From Actinomycetes bacterium (GTDB lineage Bacteria > Actinomycetota > Actinomycetes > Actinomycetales > Microbacteriaceae), in NCBI GenBank assembly GCA_023451265.1, contig JAEYAG010000066.1, positions 1-7,282 of the forward strand: a DNA stretch of 7,282 bases, written 5' to 3'. A program made the translations under genes and the position numbers. How positions within the stretch are numbered: position 1 is the stretch's first letter; each line of letters starts with the position of its first letter. Below, piece by piece: positions 1 to 5,984 of the stretch. The notes beneath the pieces are model-generated. The model was not told where the DNA came from. It saw only the letters and a program-made list of their open reading frames with translations, and did not search any database.

Positions 1-8
1 CCTCATAT

Positions 9-35
9 GGGGGGGGGGGGGCGTTTAATGCCCCC
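9..35 (-). other. G13 homopolymer and GC hairpin downstream of the lipoprotein gene
   Basis: Thirteen consecutive G (9-21) are followed by a 6-bp hairpin that uses the end of that run: GGGGGC (17-22), a 7-base loop, GCCCCC (30-35). On the minus strand it lies 18 bases past the lipoprotein stop and just before a possible ATG at 6-4. It could be an mRNA-stabilising or partly terminating stem between the binding-protein gene and the rest of a transport operon. It has no T run. The homopolymer length may be a sequencing error. Confidence 0.35.
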
Positions 36-52
36 ACACCGCGATCGGGATG

Positions 53-1576
53 TCAGTCAGCCGGTGCGAACGGCTGGACAGTCTGGTTGCCGACCACCGG
101 CGGCGTATAGGTGACGGTGTTGGGCACCGCGTAGAGCGAGGTGACGTAGACCAGGGGCGCGAACCACGCGTTGTCGACGAGGTACTCGTTGAGTGCCCCG
201 TACGCGTCTGCGTCCTGCGACACGTTCGCTTCGGCAGCCAGCGTCTCAAGCTCCGGGGTGGTGGAGTGGAACGGGTTGAACACTCCCGACATGCTCGCGT
301 TGTAGTCCTGCGAGTCGGACCCTCCGAAGCCGTTGTACATGAAGAACATGCCGTAGCTGCCACCGAAGACCTTGGCGTAGAAGTCCTGGAACGGGACGGA
401 CTCCCACGTGACCCGGATGCCAATGTCACCCAGGGACTGCGTGAGGGTCGCCTCGAACTGCGTGCTCACGACTGTAGACGGCATCGTCACATCGAAGCCA
501 TCGGCATAGCCTGCCTCGGCCATGAGGCTCTTCGCCTCGGCCACATCGAAGTCGTACGTGCCGTTGAGTGCGTCACTGTATGCGCCGCCCGAGGGGCTGA
601 AGATCTGCTCAGTCGCGTTCATGAAGCCTGCACCCAGACCTTCAGCCATTCCTTCGCGGTCCAGGGCCAGGTTGATTGCCTGCCGCACGCGCTCGTCACC
701 AAGGGCCGGAACAACGGCGCCTTCGCGGTCGACGAGCCACAGCACACCGAGCGCACCCGGGAGGTTGTTGCCCGTGGTGAAGTCAGCGGCCGGGAACTGC
801 GCCGCCTGCGACGCGGAACTCAGGCCCGCGTAGTCCAGCTGACCCGCGCGAAGGGCATTCTGCACAGCAGTGGGATCCGGGATGATCTGAACCTCGACGG
901 TGCTGTAGGGGTACTTGTCGATGGCATAGAAGTCATCGTTGCGCTCGAGCACGTACTTCGAGCCGGCAGTGGAGGCATCGGCGTTGAGCGTGTAGGGGCC
1001 CGAGCCGACGGGCTCCAGCTGGGAGCTCTCGGCAGTCAGCACCTCGGGGGCACCGATTGCACCGACGCTGCTGCTGAACGCGGGGATGATTGCCGCGTCC
1101 GGCTGGCTCAGCGTGATGAGCACGGTGGCGTCGTCCACGGCCTCCACTGCGCTAACTGACGCAAGGTTGGCCGAGGTCGACGAACCTTCACGTGCTACTT
1201 CGAGCGAGTCGACAACCGCCTGAGCGTCGAGCGTCTCCCCGTTCGTGAACTCGACGCCGTCTCGGATGTGGAGAGTGAGCTCGGTCAGGTCCTCGTTGTA
1301 CTCCCACTCCTCCGCGATGCCGCCGGCGAGTGATCCATCCAACTCACGATGCACGAGGGTGTCATAGACCGAGAGGAACAGGGTCGCGTCTCCACCCGAC
1401 CAGCTGCCAATCGAGAAGTTCGACGGCGGTGCCTGCAGAGACAGACGCAGTGTGCGATCCTCGTCCGGCGCCGACGTCTGGCCGCCTCCCCCACCGCCGC
1501 TGCACCCCACCAAGACCAATGCTGCGACGGTCGCCACGGCGACCCCCGCAAGTCGAATACTCTTCGCAAACGTCAT
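53..1576 (-). CDS. ABC transporter substrate-binding lipoprotein, family 5 (peptide/oligosaccharide type)
   Basis: Extracellular solute-binding lipoprotein of 507 residues, the usual size for family 5 (DppA/OppA-like). Residues 1-24 form a lipoprotein signal: K5 and R8, a hydrophobic stretch, then a lipobox LVGC with the lipidated Cys at residue 25, followed by a run of Gly as linker. Residues 98-124 (LTLHIRDGVEFTNGETLDA and on) match the conserved family-5 motif. The ATG at 1576 is chosen because AAAGGAG lies 6 bases upstream and the signal peptide starts there; an in-frame ATG at 1636 has no such site. It is the first gene after an operator-rich region, and permease and ATPase genes probably follow beyond the left edge. 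Family-5 proteins bind peptides, but some bind oligosaccharides. Because the gene shares operators with a glycosidase gene, a glycoside or oligosaccharide ligand is inferred. The family call is firm; the ligand is not. Confidence 0.93.
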   Translation of the reverse strand: MTFAKSIRLAGVAVATVAALVLVGCSGGGGGGQTSAPDEDRTLRLSLQAPPSNFSIGSWSGGDATLFLSVYDTLVHRELDGSLAGGIAEEWEYNEDLTELTLHIRDGVEFTNGETLDAQAVVDSLEVAREGSSTSANLASVSAVEAVDDATVLITLSQPDAAIIPAFSSSVGAIGAPEVLTAESSQLEPVGSGPYTLNADASTAGSKYVLERNDDFYAIDKYPYSTVEVQIIPDPTAVQNALRAGQLDYAGLSSASQAAQFPAADFTTGNNLPGALGVLWLVDREGAVVPALGDERVRQAINLALDREGMAEGLGAGFMNATEQIFSPSGGAYSDALNGTYDFDVAEAKSLMAEAGYADGFDVTMPSTVVSTQFEATLTQSLGDIGIRVTWESVPFQDFYAKVFGGSYGMFFMYNGFGGSDSQDYNASMSGVFNPFHSTTPELETLAAEANVSQDADAYGALNEYLVDNAWFAPLVYVTSLYAVPNTVTYTPPVVGNQTVQPFAPAD

Positions 1577-1628
1577 TCTGGACTCCTTTGTCAATGCTGT
1601 GCGTTCCGACGGGGCTCTTCCCTCAGCC

Positions 1629-1670
1629 AGTATCACGCGTTAGTGTCGCGTGATACTAACGCGTGATACT
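1629..1670. promoter_or_regulatory. 42-bp palindrome holding three overlapping LacI-type operators
   Basis: Three 16-bp sites are laid down at exact 13-bp steps: AGTATCACGCGTTAGT (1629-1644), AGTGTCGCGTGATACT (1642-1657) and ACTAACGCGTGATACT (1655-1670). Each has CG at its centre, as expected for a LacI-family operator. The first and third are perfect reverse complements of each other, so the whole element is a palindrome centred on the middle site, with 19 of 21 base pairs complementary. The third site covers the expected start of transcription of the lipoprotein gene; the other two lie in its 5' leader. It is very probably the target of the adjacent LacI-family protein. Confidence 0.8.
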
Positions 1671-1671
1671 G

Positions 1672-1700
1672 ATCGTAAGGCACACGTGTTACTAAGTCCA
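1672..1700 (-). promoter_or_regulatory. Probable sigma-70-type promoter of the lipoprotein gene
   Basis: Read on the minus strand, TGGACT (1700-1695) and TACGAT (1677-1672) each match 4 of 6 bases of the housekeeping -35 and -10 consensus, with a 17-base spacer. Transcription would start near 1665, leaving a leader of about 90 bases before the ATG at 1576. The call gains weight from the operators that fill the spacer and cover the start point. Confidence 0.5.
1678..1693. promoter_or_regulatory. LacI-type operator in the promoter spacer of the lipoprotein gene
   Basis: AGGCACACGTGTTACT is a fourth, more degenerate copy of the 16-bp operator with central CG. Ten bases (ACACGTGTTA, 1682-1691) are identical to those at 5324-5333 in front of the hydrolase gene. 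It lies almost exactly between the proposed -35 and -10 boxes of the lipoprotein promoter, where a bound repressor would exclude RNA polymerase. Confidence 0.65.
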
Positions 1701-1770
1701 GCGCAGAATTGCGGACGAGGTAACGGTTCGATTACCGAGGGCCGCGTTCGCTACATGGGAGGATGAACGC

Positions 1771-2760
1771 ATGACCACAACGCAAGGCCGAGGACGCCCC
1801 TCGACAAGCGCCGATGTCGCACGCCTCGCGGGCGTTTCGCGCTCGACGGTCAGCAACATCCTCAACGGCAACGACGCGCGCTTCCCCGAGCAGACACGAC
1901 AGCGCGTTCTCGACGCGGCCCGCGAGCTCGAATATCAGCCATCTGTTGCTGGGCGCTCCTTGGTCAGCGGCCGCAGCGACACGATCGTCGTCCTCGTCGC
2001 GAACGCCGGGTTCGCCGCACACTTCCAGGACGCGGTCGACCGGGTCATGCGGAATACCCGCCAGATCGGGGGGAACGTCGTCATCCGCCTCGCCGGCGAG
2101 GATGCCCGTGCAACCTCCGAGGCGGTCGCGCGGCTGCGTCCCCTGGCGGTGGTGGACTTTGGTGTCCTGATGGCGTCGGAACGAGAGTTCCTGGAGCGGC
2201 GCGGCACGATCATCGTTCCCGCGCGCGGACGAGCCGACAGCGAGCAACTGGACGGCGGCATCACTGCCCTACAGTGCTCGGCACTGTTGGATCACCACCC
2301 CCGCGCCCTGTGGTTCGTAACCCTCGTCGACTACGAGCGCGACCCCTACGCACCCAACCGGCACGAAGCACTCCGGCAGGTTGCCCTACGCGAGGGGCTG
2401 CCTGCGCCCGATGCGATTGCCGTTGACTTGACGCTGGAGAGCGGCATCGCCGCCGTGGAGCGAATTCTCGCCGGTCCCACGCCCGCTGGCGTGGCCTGCT
2501 ACAACGATGACGTGGCGTTGACGCTCCTCGCTGCTGCTCGCGAACTGCGCGTCGATGTACCGAAGCGCCTTGCCGTGGTCGGCGTCGACAACTCCCCGGT
2601 CGGGCAGATGTGGACTCCTCGCCTCACCACCATCGACACGGACCTGCGCGGCCTCGTCGATGCAGTGGCCATCGAACTGCGCATTCGGCTCGGCGAAGAG
2701 GGTCTGGTCACTCCGACGTCACACGGGCACTTCGCCCTCCTGCGCGGCGGCACCGCCTGA
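1771..2760 (+). CDS. LacI-family transcriptional repressor
   Basis: DNA-binding repressor of 329 residues, typical LacI length. Residues 13-33 are the helix-turn-helix (SADVARLAGVSRSTVSNILNG). Residues 55-68 carry the hinge-helix region YQPSVAGRSLVSGR, in which Leu64 fits the residue that wedges into the central CG of LacI-type operators. The rest is a periplasmic-binding-like effector domain, with CYNDD at 243-247 and VGVDNSP at 270-276, equivalent to the usual AxND and VGFDD motifs. The start ATG has GGGAGG 8 bases upstream. The gene is divergent from the transporter lipoprotein gene and convergent with the family 2 hydrolase gene. The 16-bp palindromes with central CG in front of both partners are the likely binding sites, so it is inferred to repress both, and perhaps itself, until a sugar effector binds. 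The effector cannot be read from the sequence. Confidence 0.95.
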   Translation: MTTTQGRGRPSTSADVARLAGVSRSTVSNILNGNDARFPEQTRQRVLDAARELEYQPSVAGRSLVSGRSDTIVVLVANAGFAAHFQDAVDRVMRNTRQIGGNVVIRLAGEDARATSEAVARLRPLAVVDFGVLMASEREFLERRGTIIVPARGRADSEQLDGGITALQCSALLDHHPRALWFVTLVDYERDPYAPNRHEALRQVALREGLPAPDAIAVDLTLESGIAAVERILAGPTPAGVACYNDDVALTLLAAARELRVDVPKRLAVVGVDNSPVGQMWTPRLTTIDTDLRGLVDAVAIELRIRLGEEGLVTPTSHGHFALLRGGTA

Positions 2761-2786
2761 CGGGTGGCCGGCACACCAGCCACCCG
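2761..2786 (+). terminator. Hairpin directly after the repressor stop codon, between convergent genes
   Basis: CGGGTGGC (2761-2768) and GCCACCCG (2779-2786) form a perfect 8-bp stem with a 10-base loop. It starts on the first base after the repressor stop and is followed 7 bases later by CTTTTATT on the plus strand. This fits a terminator for the repressor gene. Reading from the hydrolase gene the stem follows the stop by 9 bases but has no T run, so it may work poorly or only as a 3' end in that direction. Confidence 0.55.
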
Positions 2787-2795
2787 CCTGCGCTT

Positions 2796-5243
2796 TTATT
2801 CGTCGCCGAACGTCAGCACCGTGGCGACAAGCCCGTCGGCCTGCGCGGTGACGACGATCTCACCGGCGCCGCTCCGGCGCAGCACGGCGAGCGCGTGACC
2901 ATCGAAGGTCGTGTGCGCGTCGCCTACGAACGACTCCGTTGTTATCGGCGCTCCACTGCCGAATCCTTGCAGCACCGCGGGGCCTTCGAGCGATAACCGG
3001 ACTGTCCGATCGGCGGTGTTCTGCACTACGCCGCGCCCGTCTTCGAGAGTGATGTCGATGAACGCGAGTTCGCCGGATCCCACCGGTTCGAGGCGGAGCG
3101 CGATGGTGACGTCGCTTTCCGCGGTCGTCAGGGTGGAGCGACCGATTTCGACGCCCGAGCGGTACGCCACCGCCGCCAGTTCACCGGGGTGATACTCGAT
3201 CTCGAAGTCTGCCCGGAAGCGCCGCTGGGCACCGACGAGCGCCCGAGCGAGCGGAACTCCGTCGAGCAGAAGCTCGACCTCATCGGCATCCGCGTACACC
3301 TCCACCGAGGTGCTCAGCCCTTCCGATCCGTGCCACGACCAGCTCGAGACGGTGTCCGACCACGCCCACGGCGAGCCGCCGACGAGTTCGACGCCGTGCT
3401 TCTCGGGGCGCTGCACCGCAATGTAGGGCTCGGTACGCAGCCCGAAGACGACCTCACGGTAGTACGAGACCGGGCGACGGATGCCGGTGATGTCGATGTC
3501 ACCCGTGAACGCGGTCAGCCCCGGGAACCCGGTCGCGAAGCCGGAACCCTGCGCGTCAGCATCGGGCTCCTTGTACCGCACGACCCCGATGCCCACCTCG
3601 CCTAGGTAGTCGAAGCCGGTCCACGTGAAGTCACCCAAGACGTGGGCGTTCTCCTTCACGAGTTCCCAGTTGACGTCGATGTCGCCAGGCCAGGTTTCGG
3701 TCCCCACGATGACACGGTCGGGATAGAGCTCACGATCCAGCTCATAGCGGCCCGCGCTATAGTTCATGCCGGCGACATCGAGGACGGCGAACGATTCCTC
3801 GGTGCGCGCGGAGGTCTGTGGCGCGGTCTGGATCTGGTTCATCATGGCGCCGATGGCGCCCATCATCGTGTTCACACCACCGCCGTCGCCTCCGCCGGTG
3901 GAGGCCGCTTCGGCGGCCCGACGGCGTCTGCCTTCGATGACCATGTCGAGCACGGAGACGAACCCGTTGATGCCGTTGGTGACAAGGCGAGTGGGATCGA
4001 GCGCACGAACCTTCTCGGCAAGCCGCCGACTCCACAGCGCACCGAACCGGTCACCGGTTTCGGGAATCTCGTTGCCGATCGAGTAGAAGATCACCGAGGG
4101 GTGGTTGAGGTTCTTCGCCACCATCGCCTCAATGTCGCGCTCCCACCACTCCGGGAACTCGAAGGAGTAGTCGAACGTGCTCTTCGCCTGCGTCCACATG
4201 TCGAAGGCTTCGTCCATGACGAGCATGCCGAGGCGATCACAGGCATCCAGGAACGCTGAGCTCGCCGGGTTGTGCGCGCTGCGCACGGCGTTGAACCCGG
4301 CCTCCTTGAGGATGCGCACCTTGCGCTCCTCCGCATCCCGGAACGCCGCAGCGCCCAGCGGACCGTTGTCATGGTGGATGCAGGCGCCGCGCAACTTGAC
4401 CTCGCGGCCGTTGATCCGTAGACCCCGGACCGGGTCCAACGCGAGAGTACGGATGCCGAACGCTGTCGTGGTGGCGTCGACGGCTCCGTTGTACTCGACC
4501 TCGGTGTGAGCCGTGTACAGCGCGGGGGCATCGACATTCCATCGCACCGGCGCGGCGACGAGCAGTCGCTGCCGGACGACTTCGGATGCCTGCGCCAGCA
4601 GTGTCACCGGCGCGGCCGCGCGCGCCACCTCAGCACCGGACGGGTCCCGCAGGACCGTGGTAACGCGGGCGGTCGCCGTCGTCGTCGAGAGCACGCTCGC
4701 GACCGTGGTGGAGACATCGATCGTTGCCCACTCGTCATCCGCATCGGCGGTCACGACACGGATGCCGTCCACCGCCGCATGCACGGGTTCTTTGACGATC
4801 AGATGCACATCACGGTAGATCCCGGCGCCGGTGTACCACCGCGAGTCCAGATGCGCGCGAGCATCGACGCGAATCTCGTTGTCAGCATCGAATGTGAGGT
4901 AGGGATCGATGCGGACGACGAAGCGGCGGTAGCCCGAGGCATCCTGCCCGGCAAGAGCGCCTCCCACGAAGACGCCTGCCTGGCGGTACACCCCGTCGAA
5001 CTCGAGCGCGACGAATTTGCCCCGGTAGTCCTCGGGGACGGGCAGCGAGTGACGATATTCGAACGCTCCCCCGTCGAAGTATCCGGTCGTTTCACCGCGT
5101 GGCACGCTTGCGGCGCGCTCCGTGCCGATGACAGCGTCGTGTGGCAGTACGACGTCGCTCCAATCTGCTCCGCCGCCGCCAAGTTCGAAGAACGGTGTCG
5201 CCTTCAGTCGATACGACCATCCGTGGTTGAGAAGCGTGCGCAT
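2796..5243 (-). CDS. Glycoside hydrolase family 2, beta-galactosidase-like, cytoplasmic
   Basis: Enzyme of 815 residues that probably hydrolyses a beta-galactoside or related beta-glycoside inside the cell, since there is no signal peptide. Order of domains: N-terminal jelly roll (about 1-150, ending in SRWYTGAGIYRDV at 134-146), immunoglobulin-like domain (about 155-265), TIM barrel with HHDNG at 290-294 and NAVRSAHNP near 318-326, then C-terminal beta domains resembling DUF4982 and the family 2 C-terminal domain. Predicted acid/base is Glu392 in SIGNEIPE; predicted nucleophile is Glu516 in VGTETWPG. DFTWTGFDYLGE at 538-549 is typical of this subgroup. The ATG at 5243 begins the conserved N-terminal domain. 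An in-frame ATG at 5327 would lie inside an operator and lacks a ribosome site. A weak GAGG lies 9 bases upstream of 5243, and a 12-codon frame ends in a TGATG overlap with this start. Two operators precede the gene. Exact substrate is unproven. Confidence 0.92.
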   Translation of the reverse strand: MRTLLNHGWSYRLKATPFFELGGGGADWSDVVLPHDAVIGTERAASVPRGETTGYFDGGAFEYRHSLPVPEDYRGKFVALEFDGVYRQAGVFVGGALAGQDASGYRRFVVRIDPYLTFDADNEIRVDARAHLDSRWYTGAGIYRDVHLIVKEPVHAAVDGIRVVTADADDEWATIDVSTTVASVLSTTTATARVTTVLRDPSGAEVARAAAPVTLLAQASEVVRQRLLVAAPVRWNVDAPALYTAHTEVEYNGAVDATTTAFGIRTLALDPVRGLRINGREVKLRGACIHHDNGPLGAAAFRDAEERKVRILKEAGFNAVRSAHNPASSAFLDACDRLGMLVMDEAFDMWTQAKSTFDYSFEFPEWWERDIEAMVAKNLNHPSVIFYSIGNEIPETGDRFGALWSRRLAEKVRALDPTRLVTNGINGFVSVLDMVIEGRRRRAAEAASTGGGDGGGVNTMMGAIGAMMNQIQTAPQTSARTEESFAVLDVAGMNYSAGRYELDRELYPDRVIVGTETWPGDIDVNWELVKENAHVLGDFTWTGFDYLGEVGIGVVRYKEPDADAQGSGFATGFPGLTAFTGDIDITGIRRPVSYYREVVFGLRTEPYIAVQRPEKHGVELVGGSPWAWSDTVSSWSWHGSEGLSTSVEVYADADEVELLLDGVPLARALVGAQRRFRADFEIEYHPGELAAVAYRSGVEIGRSTLTTAESDVTIALRLEPVGSGELAFIDITLEDGRGVVQNTADRTVRLSLEGPAVLQGFGSGAPITTESFVGDAHTTFDGHALAVLRRSGAGEIVVTAQADGLVATVLTFGDE

Positions 5244-5281
5244 CAGTTCCGACCTCGCGCCCCGCCGATAGTGCTCGTCAT
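5243..5281 (-). CDS. Possible 12-codon leader peptide coupled to the hydrolase gene
   Basis: A short frame, MTSTIGGARGRN then TGA, lies just upstream of the family 2 hydrolase gene. Its ATG has a strong ribosome site, GGAGGG at 5288-5293, 6 bases before it, clearly better than the GAGG in front of the hydrolase ATG. The stop shares one base with the hydrolase start (TGATG), the classic arrangement for translational coupling. It may serve to load ribosomes for the hydrolase. No run of a single amino acid suggests attenuation. The alternative is that the frame is a chance result of an upstream ribosome site. Confidence 0.45.
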   Translation of the reverse strand: MTSTIGGARGRN

Positions 5282-5294
5282 TGAGTTCCCTCCA

Positions 5295-5310
5295 AGTGTC
5301 ACGTGATACT
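5295..5310. promoter_or_regulatory. LacI-type operator proximal to the hydrolase gene
   Basis: AGTGTCACGTGATACT is a near-perfect palindrome around a central CG. It differs by a single base from the middle operator at 1642-1657 in front of the transporter gene. It lies immediately upstream of the GGAGGG ribosome site (5288-5293), so a bound repressor would block initiation or early elongation of the hydrolase transcript. Confidence 0.8.
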
Positions 5311-5319
5311 GACCACGAT

Positions 5320-5335
5320 AGTAACACGTGTTAGC
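5320..5335. promoter_or_regulatory. LacI-type operator distal to the hydrolase gene
   Basis: AGTAACACGTGTTAGC contains the perfect 12-bp palindrome TAACACGTGTTA (5322-5333) with central CG. Its centre is 25 bp from that of the proximal operator. On the minus strand it overlaps a possible -10 box TACTAT (5323-5318), but no convincing -35 box at normal spacing was found, so the hydrolase promoter is not resolved. Confidence 0.72.
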
Positions 5336-5439
5336 ATGGACCTGGTCACCCCATACGGGCACCGCCACCAGGCCCATTCGCGTGGCGCAATCGCGCGGTT
5401 CGCGGATGCCCAACCGTGCGATAGCGCCCCACGTTTGCC

Positions 5440-5468
5440 GGGCGCGCACGGGCGCCCCTCCACGAGGG
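5440..5468 (-). terminator. Possible GC-rich terminator region after the small gene pair
   Basis: Two adjacent short inverted repeats lie just past the end of the minus-strand pair: CCCTC-CAC-GAGGG (5456-5468) and GGGCGC-N6-GCGCCC (5440-5457). They share two bases, so they are alternative structures. Neither is followed by a T run, so this is a weak call, based on position and on actinobacterial terminators often lacking T runs. Confidence 0.25.
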
Positions 5469-5474
5469 AGCACC

Positions 5475-5669
5475 TCACCGCGTCAGCGCCGACACTTCGT
5501 GACGCGCACCGCTCGGCATCCGCCCGCGCCGGTCGGCCGCCTCGCACACGATCCGCACGATCTGCGACACGATCACGAGCACGGTCATGACAATCGCCGA
5601 GAGGAGCAGCGCGGCGGCCTCGAAGAGAAGGGACCCCAGGTGCAGCGCACCATTCCCGATGACGTTCAT
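5475..5669 (-). CDS. Small single-helix membrane protein, unknown function
   Basis: A 64-residue protein I do not recognise. After a short polar start it has one long hydrophobic segment at about residues 11-41 (core LLLSAIVMTVLVIVSQIV), with Glu17 near its beginning. A basic tail follows from about residue 46 (DRRGR), which predicts a single membrane helix with the C-terminus inside the cell. Its ATG overlaps the stop of the upstream small gene (ATGA), so the two are probably translated together; no good ribosome site of its own is seen. By my count 57 of 64 codons end in G or C, as in the neighbouring genes, which supports real coding. The same frame stays open upstream to 5927, but that part is arginine-rich, lies antisense to the small upstream gene, and is not believed. 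The pair is divergent from a two-component system, possibly its regulator. Confidence 0.6.
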   Translation of the reverse strand: MNVIGNGALHLGSLLFEAAALLLSAIVMTVLVIVSQIVRIVCEAADRRGRMPSGARHEVSALTR

Positions 5670-5836
5670 GCGCTGGCCGCCGCATCCATCCGGGGCGCGA
5701 GCGCCATCGTGCTGGCATACGCCGTCACCCGCGCACCCGCGAGGGCGAGCGATCCCGCCACGACCTGCAACAGGCTGAACGCCGGGTCTCCCGCACGGGA
5801 GGGTTGTGCGGGCTTCGCGATGAATGAGTTCGACAT
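5666..5836 (-). CDS. Small protein coupled to the membrane protein gene, unknown function
   Basis: A 56-residue frame, starting MSNSFIAKPAQPSRAGDPAF, that I cannot assign to a family. The ATG has AGGAG 5 bases upstream, the best ribosome site in this region. Residues 19-46 are moderately hydrophobic and rich in Ala, Ser, Gly and Leu, with one Arg (R36). That could be a weak membrane segment or an amphipathic helix, but it is not a convincing signal peptide. The stop overlaps the start of the next gene (ATGA). By my count 46 of 56 sense codons end in G or C, consistent with coding in this genome. It is the first gene of a two-gene unit divergent from the histidine kinase gene, with 148 bases between the two starts. 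Confidence 0.55.
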   Translation of the reverse strand: MSNSFIAKPAQPSRAGDPAFSLLQVVAGSLALAGARVTAYASTMALAPRMDAAASA

Positions 5837-5984
5837 CTCTGCTCCTGGAATCGACCGGTTGAGGTTGCCTCCAGCCTCCGCTGTTCTCCCCGCCGGGGCG
5901 TCGTGCGCGGGGACGATCCCGTGTCATCCAAACGCAGTAGGCGCATCGCCACTGTTGCGCCCACTGCTGAAGGATGATGGAGCG
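5837..5984. other. Divergent intergenic region between the small gene pair and the kinase
   Basis: This 148-base gap must hold promoters for both directions. I see the AGGAG ribosome site for the minus-strand pair at its left end and an AAGGA 10 bases before the kinase ATG at its right end. TTGAGG at 5859-5864 is a fair -35 box on the plus strand, but no good -10 box follows. No copy of the 16-bp LacI operator is present, so this module is not part of the sugar regulon. Confidence 0.4.

Noticed and set aside
50..1159. Long plus-strand open frame of 369 codons
   Set aside because: It lies antisense to the lipoprotein gene, has no ribosome site and no recognisable domain. It results from the G/C-biased third positions of the real gene.
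1577..1636. Lipoprotein start at 1636 (20 extra residues)
   Set aside because: It would put a charged, polar stretch before the signal peptide and lacks a ribosome site, whereas AAAGGAG is placed correctly for 1576.
1719..1736. GGTAA-N8-TTACC as a seventh operator near the repressor gene
   Set aside because: It has only 5-bp arms, lacks the central CG and does not match the inner bases of the other six sites. It could bind something else, but there is no support.
3884..4000. Gly/Arg-rich segment inside the hydrolase TIM barrel as a foreign insertion
   Set aside because: From memory of the family, this DUF4982-type subgroup commonly has a variable insertion with an NTMMG-like motif before the LDVAGMNY stretch, so it is probably normal.
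5244..5327. Hydrolase start at 5327 (28 extra residues)
   Set aside because: That ATG lies within the distal operator, so it would probably be upstream of or at the transcription start. It has no ribosome site, and the family's conserved N-terminus begins at 5243.
5246..5473. Minus-strand frame of 76 codons ending at the hydrolase start
   Set aside because: Most of it crosses the operators and has no coding character. Only the last 12 codons have a ribosome site and are reported as a possible leader.
5328..5984. In-frame N-terminal extension of the histidine kinase
   Set aside because: The extension starts inside an operator, its Arg/Ala/Pro-rich content does not look like protein, and it runs antisense to the small coupled genes. 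The kinase membrane domain begins naturally after 5985.
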